From the NCBI GenBank assembly GCA_025594325.1, contig JANHCV010000011.1:744001-808000 (forward strand): DNA of 64,000 bases. Direction: 5' to 3'. Below, piece by piece: positions 18,957-27,254 of the stretch (positions are counted from its first letter, which is position 1; each line of letters begins with the position of its first letter). The position numbers and the translations under genes were made by a program. Under the pieces are notes generated by a model. The model made no database searches and was not told the origin of the DNA. It saw only the letters and a program-made list of their open reading frames with translations. The stretch comes from Blastocladiella emersonii ATCC 22665. Lineage: Eukaryota > Blastocladiomycota > Blastocladiomycetes > Blastocladiales > Blastocladiaceae.

Positions 18957-20900
18957 ATGGTCAAGAATATCTTTAACGTCTCAAGTACTGCGTCTCCGAC
19001 CGTGTCTACCACAGGGGTCCCGGACGTGTCCAAGGCCTACGTTGATGCGGCCATCAGTGCCGTGTACGCCACGGTCGGCGCACCTGTTGCTGGCCCTGGC
19101 GTGGCAGTCTCAGGGACCACTGTCTCGGCCAAGGTTGACGACCAGACCCTTGGCGTGGGCGCAGCAGGGCTCTATGTCAAGTCAGTCGGCACAGCACAGC
19201 TGCTCCCGGCCAGCGTCACAGCCGACAAGGTCGCCACGATTACAGCAGGGCAGGTCACAGGCAAGCTCGTTGATGCTCAGCTGGACACTGTGTCTGCGTC
19301 CAAGGTTGTGGGCGTACTCAGTGCGTCCAACCTCCCAGCCGTTGGGACCTCGGTTCTGGCAGATGGCTCAGTGACTGATGCCAAGGTCGCGTCCGTGTCC
19401 GGGTCCAAGCTCGTGGCAGGCACAGTTGGGACCTCGGTCCTGGCAGACGGCTCAGTGACTGATGCCAAGGTCGCGTCCGTGTCTGGGTCCAAGCTCGTGG
19501 CAGGCACAGTTGGCACGGCGGCTCTCATCGACCTGGCAGTCACAGATGCCAAGGTCGCGTCCGTGTCTGGGTCCAAGCTCGTTGCAGGGACTATTGGGAC
19601 GGGAGCCCTGGCAGACGGTGCCGTATCCAACGCCAAGGTGGCAGCTGGCATCGACGGGTCCAAGCTGGCAGCGGGCACAGTCGGCTCCCTGGTCCTGGCA
19701 GACGCGGCCGTGACCAACGCCAAGCTGGCAACTGGCATTGATGGGGCCAAGCTCAACGTTGGGTCCATTGGAACAGCCCACCTGGCAACAGGCGCGGTCA
19801 CAGACGCCAAGGTTGCGGACGTGTCAGCGGTCAAGCTCACTGGGATCCTTGACCCTGCCCGCATCGCCGACGGGACCCTGACCAACGCCAAGCTGGCATC
19901 TGGCATTGACTCGGCCAAGCTTGCAGGGACCATTGACCTGGCACGACTCCCCGACGTCTCGGCCAAGGTCACGGCCGTGAGCGCAGCCTCGGTCATTGGC
20001 ACGCTCCCCCAGTCCACCCTTGGACTTGGCGCTGCCTTTGCCTTTGCAAATACGACGGACAGTTTGACATCAAGCACTGGAGCAGTCACCATTGCTGGTG
20101 GTCTTGGAGTTGGCAAGCAACTGACTGTGCCCAATGTCCTGGTCCGGAATGCCACAAGCGCGAACCTTGTCTTTGACTCGGCTGCCAATACATTGACGTA
20201 CGTCGACTTTAAGCAGGCAGGCGTACTGCGAAGCAACCTGGCATGCACAGCGGCGGGTAACATTGAGATTGCGTCTGCGACCACGGGCAGGGTCTCCCTT
20301 GTGGCAGGTGGCGGCAATGTGGTTGTGGGCTCGGCGACGCTTGGCACAGAAAGGTTCCGCGTCAATGGCACTGGTCGCTTCACAGGGCAGCTCACCCTTG
20401 ACCTCGCTCCAGTGGCAGGCACTGATGCGGCAAACAAGGCGTACGTTGACTCGTGGTCTGGCACAACCCGGTACGTCACTCAGGCCAAGCACCGCTCTAC
20501 AAACGGAGTGACCACGGGTGGCAAGATCATTGGCGGCACAGCATCGACGGGCCTGGCCACCTTTGCGTTCCAGTCCACGGCGGGCGCGTTCACGTCTGTG
20601 ATCAATGGATGCGTCAAACCCCCTGTCAGTGGCTACTACCTCGTCCATGCAAAGGGCTACTACGCAAACGGCGCGCTCCCTGGAGCCCACACTGTGAACT
20701 TTGCGCTGTACAATATGACGGACATGATTGCAGTGTTGCTTGTCACCGGGTGCCGCGCTGAAGGCAATGTCCAGTTCCTTCAGTTCTCGAGCATTGAGTA
20801 CCTTGACGCGGCCAAGAGCTACTCTTTCATCTGGATCCCGTTGGTCGCAGTTGCCAACGACTGCCAGGTCATCATTCAAAGCCACTGGACCCTGCTCTAA
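18957..20900 (+). CDS. Fibre-like repeat protein of the PLV with globular tip
   Basis: 647 aa from the ATG at 18957, preceded by CTGTTGCTTAAGGTTAAAC. The frame extends 93 bp upstream, but that would overlap the divergent gene. Residues about 95-330 are tandem repeats of a roughly 28-residue unit (DGSVTDAKVASVSGSKLVAG), which in this composition suggests a trimeric beta-roll shaft. A tail-fibre motif (DAANKAYVDS) lies near residue 490. The last ~140 residues form a beta-rich domain (KPPVSGYYLVHAKGYY, FSSIEYLDAAKSYSFIWIP) resembling C1q/TNF-like tips. The likely role is a virion spike that binds the host. No signal peptide or membrane segment. Confidence 0.75.
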   Translation: MVKNIFNVSSTASPTVSTTGVPDVSKAYVDAAISAVYATVGAPVAGPGVAVSGTTVSAKVDDQTLGVGAAGLYVKSVGTAQLLPASVTADKVATITAGQVTGKLVDAQLDTVSASKVVGVLSASNLPAVGTSVLADGSVTDAKVASVSGSKLVAGTVGTSVLADGSVTDAKVASVSGSKLVAGTVGTAALIDLAVTDAKVASVSGSKLVAGTIGTGALADGAVSNAKVAAGIDGSKLAAGTVGSLVLADAAVTNAKLATGIDGAKLNVGSIGTAHLATGAVTDAKVADVSAVKLTGILDPARIADGTLTNAKLASGIDSAKLAGTIDLARLPDVSAKVTAVSAASVIGTLPQSTLGLGAAFAFANTTDSLTSSTGAVTIAGGLGVGKQLTVPNVLVRNATSANLVFDSAANTLTYVDFKQAGVLRSNLACTAAGNIEIASATTGRVSLVAGGGNVVVGSATLGTERFRVNGTGRFTGQLTLDLAPVAGTDAANKAYVDSWSGTTRYVTQAKHRSTNGVTTGGKIIGGTASTGLATFAFQSTAGAFTSVINGCVKPPVSGYYLVHAKGYYANGALPGAHTVNFALYNMTDMIAVLLVTGCRAEGNVQFLQFSSIEYLDAAKSYSFIWIPLVAVANDCQVIIQSHWTLL

Positions 20901-20926
20901 AGCCCGCGGTCCCACTTTTCTTGGAC

Positions 20927-22009
20927 TCAGACTGGGACGCGCCTGACCCGGGTCGAGGGCTCCCTTGGCGTGACTGGGGTGCGCGCAACAGGGAGCCTTG
21001 GAAGACCTGGACCTACGCGCTGCCTTGTTGGCGGGTCCTGGGTCGCTGTGACTGGCTGGACGTCGCTTCGAGGGTAGAAGCCCTTGAGGCCTTGGACCTT
21101 GTAGCTCGGATTGCTTACGCCCGACCCCTTGCGCACGACCTGGACCTGGCTCACAGTTGTCAACCAGACCGGCTTCCCCTTGGCCTCCATGGCAGTCTTG
21201 TACGGCTCGCGGACTCGGACCTGGGTCCCTACCTTCAACAACGCGCTCAGAGGGTCGCCCTCGGGCTTGCCCTTGGCAGCTTGGATCTCCTTGAGCTCTT
21301 GCTTGGCCGTTTCGCAGGGCATGTCATGGAACGCGTTGGGTGCCTTGCTTGTGGCCCTCGACTTGCTGCTGTTGATCACAGATTCAATGGTCTTGAGGTG
21401 CTTGGGCCAGTCGTTGTTGCCCGGGATGGACAGCCACGGTGTGAGCATCCGGCGGATGGTCCCGTTCATGCGTTCAACAACACCTTGACCGTATGGCACT
21501 CCTGCCTTGCCCTTGATGTGCTTGGCCTCGGCCCCGGCCTCTATGCCAAAGAACTCAGTCCCATTGTCCGTCTGGATTGTGGCAGGTGTAAGGCTGTGCT
21601 TGGCAACCACGCTGGACCATGCTTCCTGCGTCTTGTCCTTGGTCTTGATGGGTTGGAGGTAGACGCGGCGGCTCGCCAGGTCGACACACGTGAGAATGTA
21701 ACGGAAGCCCTTGTACGTACCGTTTTCGCCCATGTCAATGAGGTCGAGCTGAAAGTTGCGGCCAGGACTTGTTGAGTTGATGCTTCGAATGTCTCGGCGC
21801 TTCTGAGGTGCGCGCTTGTACTGCTGCCACACGGACTGGTCGTTGAGCCACCGCTCGAGCTGGGCGCGGTAAATGTGCTTCCCTGTATGCTCGCGGTCAA
21901 CAATGTCAAAGAGACGGCGGATCCCGACCCCAACATGGCCGCGTTTGTAGTACAAGTCTTTCAGGTACTCGGTCTGTTCAGCAGTCAAAGGTTCTTTGTG
22001 GGCATACAT
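20927..22009 (-). CDS. Retroviral-type (rve) integrase of the PLV
   Basis: 360 aa. DDE catalytic core: first Asp in FQLDLIDMG, second in IQTDNGTEF, Glu in GVVERMNGTIRR. The N-terminal helical region ends in RWLNDQSVWQQYK, which resembles Polinton-type integrases and lacks an HHCC zinc finger. A C-terminal small beta domain (VGTQVRVREPY, GFYPRSDVQP) resembles the SH3/chromo-like DNA-binding tail. It would insert the linear viral DNA with its TG...CA ends and produce the 5-bp duplication. Convergent with the fibre gene across 26 bp. It has a weaker leader (TTTTGTCTCCGCCTTTGTTAATACA). Confidence 0.92.
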   Translation of the reverse strand: MYAHKEPLTAEQTEYLKDLYYKRGHVGVGIRRLFDIVDREHTGKHIYRAQLERWLNDQSVWQQYKRAPQKRRDIRSINSTSPGRNFQLDLIDMGENGTYKGFRYILTCVDLASRRVYLQPIKTKDKTQEAWSSVVAKHSLTPATIQTDNGTEFFGIEAGAEAKHIKGKAGVPYGQGVVERMNGTIRRMLTPWLSIPGNNDWPKHLKTIESVINSSKSRATSKAPNAFHDMPCETAKQELKEIQAAKGKPEGDPLSALLKVGTQVRVREPYKTAMEAKGKPVWLTTVSQVQVVRKGSGVSNPSYKVQGLKGFYPRSDVQPVTATQDPPTRQRVGPGLPRLPVARTPVTPREPSTRVRRVPV

Positions 22010-22037
22010 TGTATTAACAAAGGCGGAGACAAAAGGA

Positions 22038-23165
22038 TTACTGAGGCGTCATGTAGTAGGTCAGCGCAACGGGGACGCTGTGACCCATCTCGTGCGCGCG
22101 TTTGGCAATAGCTTGCTGCGCAGCAAAGTTCTCACTGGTGGAGATACGGCGGATCACTGCCACGCCGCCATCCTCAAAGCCGACCGTCTTTGCAGCCCGA
22201 CTAATCGACGTACACCAGGTGCTGCTAACCCTCTTGCGGAGCGTGGTGTCCTTGAGCTCCTCGAGGGTGTAGTTGTTGAAGACAAAGTCATGACCTTCGG
22301 CGAGACGCTGGGCGAGGATACGCTTGAGAGCGGCGGCGACCTTGGGCTCACTAACTGTGTGCGAGAAGTTGTAGCCACAGCCCTCTGTCTTGACAATGAC
22401 ATCGCCGGCCAGAATCTGGGTCTCTGGGTCGTAGTACGGGTACCCAGTGGTTGGCTTCGTGGTCAGGAACGCAGGGTCGGAGCGCACCGCACTCACAACT
22501 TGGAGGTACAGACGCAGGAGCCCCGTGCCTGAGCCCTTTGCATCAACAATAGCGGCGCAAATGGCGTCACGGCTCGGGAGCGCACCAGACTCAAGTTCCT
22601 TGCGCGCGTCGCGGAAGTCGGCAGCGTCCTGCTTCTTGGCCTCTGTGTACTTGGCCCCGAGTTCGGTCCACCCGTTCCAGGTGCAGTACTTGGCCAGGGC
22701 CTTGAGCGTCTCGACCTGCAGACCCTGGACGTTCTTGGACCCCTTGATCGCGTGGTACGTGGCCACGGCCTTGGACACGGCATCGACGTCGTGGATATCC
22801 ATGCCCGACTTGGCAAATGCAAGGAGCACGCGAGTTGTCTTGGTCTTGTCCGTGTCGCTCAGCGTGGCCTGCTCCCCGTTCTTGTCCACCACAGGCGCGT
22901 TGACACATGCCTCGATGGCATCCTCGGTCAGCTCGGCAAACTTGACCTTGGGGGTGTCGACTTCCACAGGAGTGACTTGCTGATCAGCGCCGTGATCTGG
23001 GTCATGTGACTCAATGGCCTTGAGTCGCGCGTCAAAGTCCTTGAAGCGCTTGTCAATAGACCCAAATACGGGCTGGAGCTTGTCCATGACTTGCTGCACC
23101 ACGTCTGCGGCAACATGCTGAGCGAGGGCAACGGCGACCTGGGAGGCAAGAGACTCAAGCGACAT
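22038..23165 (-). CDS. PLV protein (375 aa) with tyrosine-recombinase-like C-terminus
   Basis: ATG at 23165. Residues 1-60 are a helical, coiled-coil-like start (VAADVVQQVMDKLQPVFG). The middle is alpha-helical. The last ~60 residues read RKRVSSTWCTSISRAAK, then VIRRISTS, then HEMGHSVPVALTYY, which resembles the box II pattern of tyrosine recombinases (Arg, then GHs...T..Y). The first catalytic Arg is not obvious, so this may be a recombinase-derived DNA-binding protein rather than an active enzyme. It sits between the integrase and the divergent replication gene. The motif CCTTTTTGTTGACAGTCAGTAAACC lies directly before the ATG. Confidence 0.6.
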   Translation of the reverse strand: MSLESLASQVAVALAQHVAADVVQQVMDKLQPVFGSIDKRFKDFDARLKAIESHDPDHGADQQVTPVEVDTPKVKFAELTEDAIEACVNAPVVDKNGEQATLSDTDKTKTTRVLLAFAKSGMDIHDVDAVSKAVATYHAIKGSKNVQGLQVETLKALAKYCTWNGWTELGAKYTEAKKQDAADFRDARKELESGALPSRDAICAAIVDAKGSGTGLLRLYLQVVSAVRSDPAFLTTKPTTGYPYYDPETQILAGDVIVKTEGCGYNFSHTVSEPKVAAALKRILAQRLAEGHDFVFNNYTLEELKDTTLRKRVSSTWCTSISRAAKTVGFEDGGVAVIRRISTSENFAAQQAIAKRAHEMGHSVPVALTYYMTPQ

Positions 23166-23190
23166 GGTTTACTGACTGTCAACAAAAAGG
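23166..23190 (-). promoter_or_regulatory. PLV promoter-like motif upstream of the 375-aa gene
   Basis: CCTTTTTGTTGACAGTCAG followed by TAAACC and the ATG. Confidence 0.55.
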
Positions 23191-23247
23191 CTCCATGGGC
23201 TCAAGTGCGTTTGAACACAACGTTCTTTTTTCTGGGTAGCTGGGCCT

Positions 23248-23283
23248 GGGTCAGGGTCAGGGTCAGGGTCAGGGTCAGGGTGG
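23248..23283 (+). repeat. (GGGTCA)6 array
   Basis: Six head-to-tail GGGTCA hexamers in the divergent intergenic region of the PLV. G-rich, telomere-like in form but not the TTAGGG sequence. Complementary to the CCCTGAC units that follow. Confidence 0.9.
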
Positions 23284-23324
23284 TGGCAAGTCATGGGCCA
23301 TGCCAAACAAGGCACCCCCCCCCC

Positions 23325-23645
23325 TCCGACCCTGACCTCTGACCCTGACCTCCGACCCTGACCTCCGACCCTGACCTCCGACCCTGACCTCTGACCCTGA
23401 CCTTCGACCCTGACCTTCGACCCTGACCTTCAACCCTGACCTCCGACCCTGACCTCCGACCCTGACCTCCGACCTGGCGCCCTTGACCTGACCCCCCGAC
23501 CTGGCACCCTTGACCTGACCCCCGCCTGACCCCCGCCTGACCGCCCACCTGACCCCTGCCTGACCGCCCACCTGACCCCCGCCTGACCCCCGCCTGACCG
23601 CCCACCTGACCCCCGCCTGACCCCCGCCTGACCCCCGCCTGACCC
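23325..23645 (+). repeat. C-rich tandem array, 13-bp units then CCTGACCCCCG-type units
   Basis: Starts with about ten 13-bp units of the type CCGACCCTGACCT and turns into shorter units (CCGCCTGACCCC, CCGCCCACCTGACC). A C10 run precedes it at 23315-23324. With the preceding GGGTCA array, this makes a strand-asymmetric region able to form hairpins. It lies between the two divergent gene blocks, so it is a candidate replication origin or regulatory centre. Frames through it encode only repeats and are not treated as genes. Confidence 0.85.
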
Positions 23646-23775
23646 CCATACCTTTTTGCAGTGACTAACTGCACACGTACCCAGACACAGCCAGCAGCAA
23701 TAGCGATAATCGCAGCGCTTCAAAAGCACGGCCCCGCCCCCGCTCCCAGACTGCGTTTTTCCGCATCAAAGTAAA

Positions 23776-26118
23776 ATGCTTTATTCTGTGCTTAACAGTA
23801 ACTACTCGGCCATGCCCCAGCTGACCAAGATCGCCAAGACCCTCGACTACACCAAGTCCATGTTCACGGACTCGCGCCAGGTCGGGCTGCGCGAGTACTA
23901 CAACAAGGACGTGCTTGACGGGCTCTGCGCGCGGTACTCGGGCATCGACGCCGAGGTCAAGAAGAAGCTCAAGGCCTACGCGGCGCTGGCCAAGGCGAGC
24001 TACGGCGACGGCAAGGAGACCGTGTACTCGTTCACCACGCGGTCGACCTCGGTCGAGAAGAAGTTTGGCCGACTCTACGCCACGTCGCCGTCGCTCCAGA
24101 GCTTCAGCAAGGACCTCATCCGCAGCCCGCTGGCCAAGGGCGTGCTCCAGGACCTTGACATGAAGGGCGCGGCGCCGTCGATCCTCCGCGGCGTCTGCCA
24201 GCACTACAACCTTGGCCACGGCGTCTTTGACCAGTACCTCGCCAACCGCACGGCCGCGCTGGCCAAGTGGGGGCTCAGGGATAAGCAGGAGTTCCTCTCG
24301 ATGCTGTTCAATGAGTTCGTCGACCGCGACGCGGTGCACCCCGAGCTCGCGGCCTTCCACCACATGCTGTACGGCTCGCTGTACAAGCTGATCGAGAAGG
24401 ACTTTCCGCACGTCGTCAAGGCGTCCAAGCCTCGCACGGACAAGACCATGAACAAGGGCTCGGTGCTCTCCAACCTGTTCCAGGCCGTCGAGTCGATCCT
24501 CCTGATGCGCGCCATTGACTTTGCCCGCGCCAACGACCTTGTGCCAAGCGTGCTTGTGTTTGACGGGTTCATGGTCAAGAAGGACGACCGCATCAACGCC
24601 GAGCTGCTCGCCAAGATGTCCGCCGACACGCTCAAGTACACGGGCTTCGAGGTGGAGTGGGACGAGAAGGAGATCACGGTGCCTGAGTCCAAGGACAAGG
24701 GCAAGCTCCCCGACTTTTGCGAGGACCCGGCCGCGTTTGTTGCCGTGCAGCTCGAGCGTGACCCGCACTACGATGACGACTGGATCGGCAAGGTCATCTC
24801 CCACTACCTCAGCCGCGAGGTGGACGAGGACAAGCAGTCGTGGAAGGAGGCCGTGATCAAGTACGTGGGCGAGTTTGTCCGCAAGGACCTGGTCGGCGAG
24901 ATGTACTTTCGCCGCACCGTGACCAACGCGTGGGACACCAATGGCGAGGACAACGTGAAGAAGGCGTGCAGCATGGGGGCCATCAAGTACGCTCCACAGG
25001 TCAAGGCGCTCATCTTTGACATGCACAAGCCGCGGTGGGGGCCGTCGCACCAGAACGGCCTTGTGGTTGACTACTTTAACGCGTTCTATGGGTTTGCGGC
25101 CACGGACCTTGGCCGCGACATTGAGCCCGAGTCGATTGCCATGTACCTCAAGTACATTCGCAACGTGGTCTGCAGCGGCAACGAGGAAGAGTACGCGTAT
25201 GTCCTCAAGTGGATCCAGTGTCTGCTCACCACGGGCAAGGCCAATGGCGTGATGCTGCTGCTGACGGGTCTCGAGGGCGTGGGCAAGGGCAAGTTCTACC
25301 ACCTTCTGGCCCAGTACATTATCGGCCGCAAGAACACGGTGTCCATCAGCAACGGGCCGACGTGGCTCAAGGGCGAGTTCAACTCGGAGATCGCCCACAA
25401 GATGCTCGTGCTGTTCGACGAGATGCCCTCCAGCAAGCCAGCCGAGCTCAAGAACGCGTTTGACAAGCTCAAGAGCATGGTCACCGAGGACAAGCTCATT
25501 GTCAACGAAAAGTACATGAAACGCAAGGAGGTCGAGAACGTCAACAACTTTATGATCGCGACCAACAACTGCGACGTGCTGCCACTCACCAAGACTGGTC
25601 GCCGCGAGTTCGTCCTCAAGATGTCCAACATCAAGTGCCAGGACGAGAACTACTTTGGCGAGCTCGACGCGTTTGTCAAGGAGCACGCCGACGAGATCTT
25701 TACCTACATCCTCCGCCTCGACCTCTCGCACCTGACGCTGTCCAAGTTCCCGCGCAACCAGGCCCGCAACAACGCCATCATGGCGGCACTGGAGCCGGTT
25801 CCCGCGCTGGCCATGGACATCATGGAGTACGGCGGCTTCCCGCTCAACCTCCTGGACCACACGCGCCAGGTCGAAGTCGTGCAGGAGCTCGAGGCAGACG
25901 CGTTCTACGAGTTTTACCGCAAGTACGCCGAGAAGCGCTTCCCTGGCCGCTCGTCCATGTCGCAGACCAAGTTCGGCGAGTACATCAAGCGCGAAGTCAA
26001 CCCGGCCAACAAGCAGGAGCTCTTCGAGGTGACGCGTCGCACCGTGAATCGCCGCAAGCTTCACATCTACAAGTACCGCGGGCCGTACACAGTTGAGCTG
26101 TCCGACGACGAGATGTAA
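23776..26118 (+). CDS. Replication protein: TVpol-like polymerase fused to SF3 helicase
   Basis: 780 aa. ATG at 23776, preceded by GTTTTTCCGCATCAAAGTAAA; a second ATG 36 bp in is possible. The N-terminal ~330 residues match the layout of TVpol, a family A/T7-RNA-polymerase-related domain known from PLVs: motif A-like LDMKGAAPSIL, a helix LFQAVESILLMRAIDFA, and motif C-like LVFDGFMVKKDD. The C-terminal half is an SF3 helicase with Walker A GLEGVGKGKF, Walker B MLVLFDEMP and motif C FMIATNNCD. It should drive replication of the viral DNA. The fusion replaces the protein-primed PolB of Polintons. The polymerase assignment is weaker than the helicase one. Confidence 0.85.
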   Translation: MLYSVLNSNYSAMPQLTKIAKTLDYTKSMFTDSRQVGLREYYNKDVLDGLCARYSGIDAEVKKKLKAYAALAKASYGDGKETVYSFTTRSTSVEKKFGRLYATSPSLQSFSKDLIRSPLAKGVLQDLDMKGAAPSILRGVCQHYNLGHGVFDQYLANRTAALAKWGLRDKQEFLSMLFNEFVDRDAVHPELAAFHHMLYGSLYKLIEKDFPHVVKASKPRTDKTMNKGSVLSNLFQAVESILLMRAIDFARANDLVPSVLVFDGFMVKKDDRINAELLAKMSADTLKYTGFEVEWDEKEITVPESKDKGKLPDFCEDPAAFVAVQLERDPHYDDDWIGKVISHYLSREVDEDKQSWKEAVIKYVGEFVRKDLVGEMYFRRTVTNAWDTNGEDNVKKACSMGAIKYAPQVKALIFDMHKPRWGPSHQNGLVVDYFNAFYGFAATDLGRDIEPESIAMYLKYIRNVVCSGNEEEYAYVLKWIQCLLTTGKANGVMLLLTGLEGVGKGKFYHLLAQYIIGRKNTVSISNGPTWLKGEFNSEIAHKMLVLFDEMPSSKPAELKNAFDKLKSMVTEDKLIVNEKYMKRKEVENVNNFMIATNNCDVLPLTKTGRREFVLKMSNIKCQDENYFGELDAFVKEHADEIFTYILRLDLSHLTLSKFPRNQARNNAIMAALEPVPALAMDIMEYGGFPLNLLDHTRQVEVVQELEADAFYEFYRKYAEKRFPGRSSMSQTKFGEYIKREVNPANKQELFEVTRRTVNRRKLHIYKYRGPYTVELSDDEM

Positions 26119-26178
26119 CAAGTCCAGAGACTCCTTTGTGAATACAACTTTGTACCTTTTGTTTACTGTACTCGCAGC

Positions 26179-27249
26179 GACCGGGTCACGGCAGCCTGGA
26201 CCGGGTTGCCCGCCCTTTGAATCGTTCGCCGTAAGCCATGGACCGGGTTCAATGGACCAAGTCGATTGAAATTCGCTCGGGGTAAGCCATGGACCGGGTG
26301 GACCGGGTTGAGGGGGTCGATTGACCTTTAGGGATTTGAAAGGGGGGGAAGAGTGGCACTGGAGCGGTCCCTCCCCCCTTTTCACTACACTGTTACTTTA
26401 AAACAACCCGGTCAACCCGGTCAACCTGGTCCATGGCTTACCCCGAGCGAATTTCATGGACCGGGTTGTCTTTGAACCCGGTCCAGTGAGCTCCAACCCG
26501 GTCCAGTTCGGGGCGGCCATCGAGAGCCGTCAGGGGCTGGTCGCCAACCTGGGTCGCTGCTTGCGTTCTTGGACTGACCGCCGACCTCTCGTGGAATTAT
26601 TCCGAGAGCCTTCAAGGGCCTATTGCCGCGACCAAGTCGCCGACCAAGTCGTGGGCCGGCTCGTGGAGTGACTCCGTGGTCGCCGACCCGGGTCGCTGCT
26701 TGCGTTCTTGGACTGACCGCCGACCTCTCGTGGAATTATTCCAAGAGCCTTCAAGGGCCTATTGCCGCGACCAAACAGATCGACTTGCAGCTGTGCTCAG
26801 GGACCAGACCAGGGAACTCTGTCAGTGGGTAGCCGCAGCTGCGCTGCTCTTCGTCTCGCTGCGCTCGCCAGCCGCCGCCGACCGCTCGGGGTAAGCAATG
26901 GTCAGCCCGAGCGGTTGGTCAGGGACGGGCTCAGGGATCTGCTCTCGGACTTGTCTCGCAGATCGACTCGCAGATCGACTCGCAGCCGTGTCCACGCGCT
27001 GTTCATCTGCACGTGACCCACGTGACCCCGCCCGCCGCCGCCCTTCTTCGGCCTTCGGCCTCCGCCCGCGTGTCGTGTTCCCTAAGGGAATCCGACATTT
27101 GAATCCGACATATTATTAACCACCCGGGGTAAGCAACGGGGTCTCACGTGGTTACCCCGAGTGACTGCTGCCAACTGCTCGGGGTAAGCAATTGGTCAGC
27201 CCGAGTGGCAGTGGGTCAGCCCATGTCGTATCCCTTAAGGGATACGACA
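26179..27249 (-). repeat. Right terminal inverted repeat of the PLV
   Basis: Inverse of 11981-13051. Begins 61 bp after the replication gene stop and ends in the terminal palindrome at 27224-27249. Confidence 0.95.
27224..27249. repeat. Terminal palindrome of the PLV (right)
   Basis: Identical 26-bp palindrome to 11981-12006, immediately followed by the CATAC duplication. Confidence 0.9.
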
Positions 27250-27254
27250 CATAC
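27250..27254 (+). repeat. Target-site duplication (right)
   Basis: CATAC, identical to 11976-11980. Confidence 0.8.

Larger units (their letters stand above)
11981..27249 (+). mobile_element. Integrated polinton-like virus (PLV), complete
   Basis: 15,269-bp element bounded by 1,071-bp terminal inverted repeats and the CATAC duplication. The coding part carries the hallmark virion set (double-jelly-roll capsid protein, penton-like minor capsid protein, packaging ATPase), an rve-type integrase and a TVpol-like/SF3 helicase replication protein. There is no protein-primed family B polymerase, which sets it apart from classical Polinton/Maverick elements and places it with polinton-like viruses. 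Most genes run on the minus strand, with the fibre and replication genes on the plus strand. Genes are intronless and closely spaced, with conserved motifs before their ATGs. All major frames are open, and the TIRs are near identical where compared, so the insertion looks recent and possibly functional. Confidence 0.92.

Noticed and set aside
23248..23283. Internal telomere repeats
   Set aside because: GGGTCA is not the fungal TTAGGG unit, is only six copies long and lies in the middle of the viral element.
23275..23729. Gly/Arg/Ser repeat proteins encoded across the C-rich array
   Set aside because: All three minus-strand frames are open because a 13-bp repeat cycles frames; no start context or promoter motif.
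23665..26385. 906-residue minus-strand frame covering the replication gene
   Set aside because: Antisense of a gene with clear polymerase and helicase motifs, and it runs on into the TIR.
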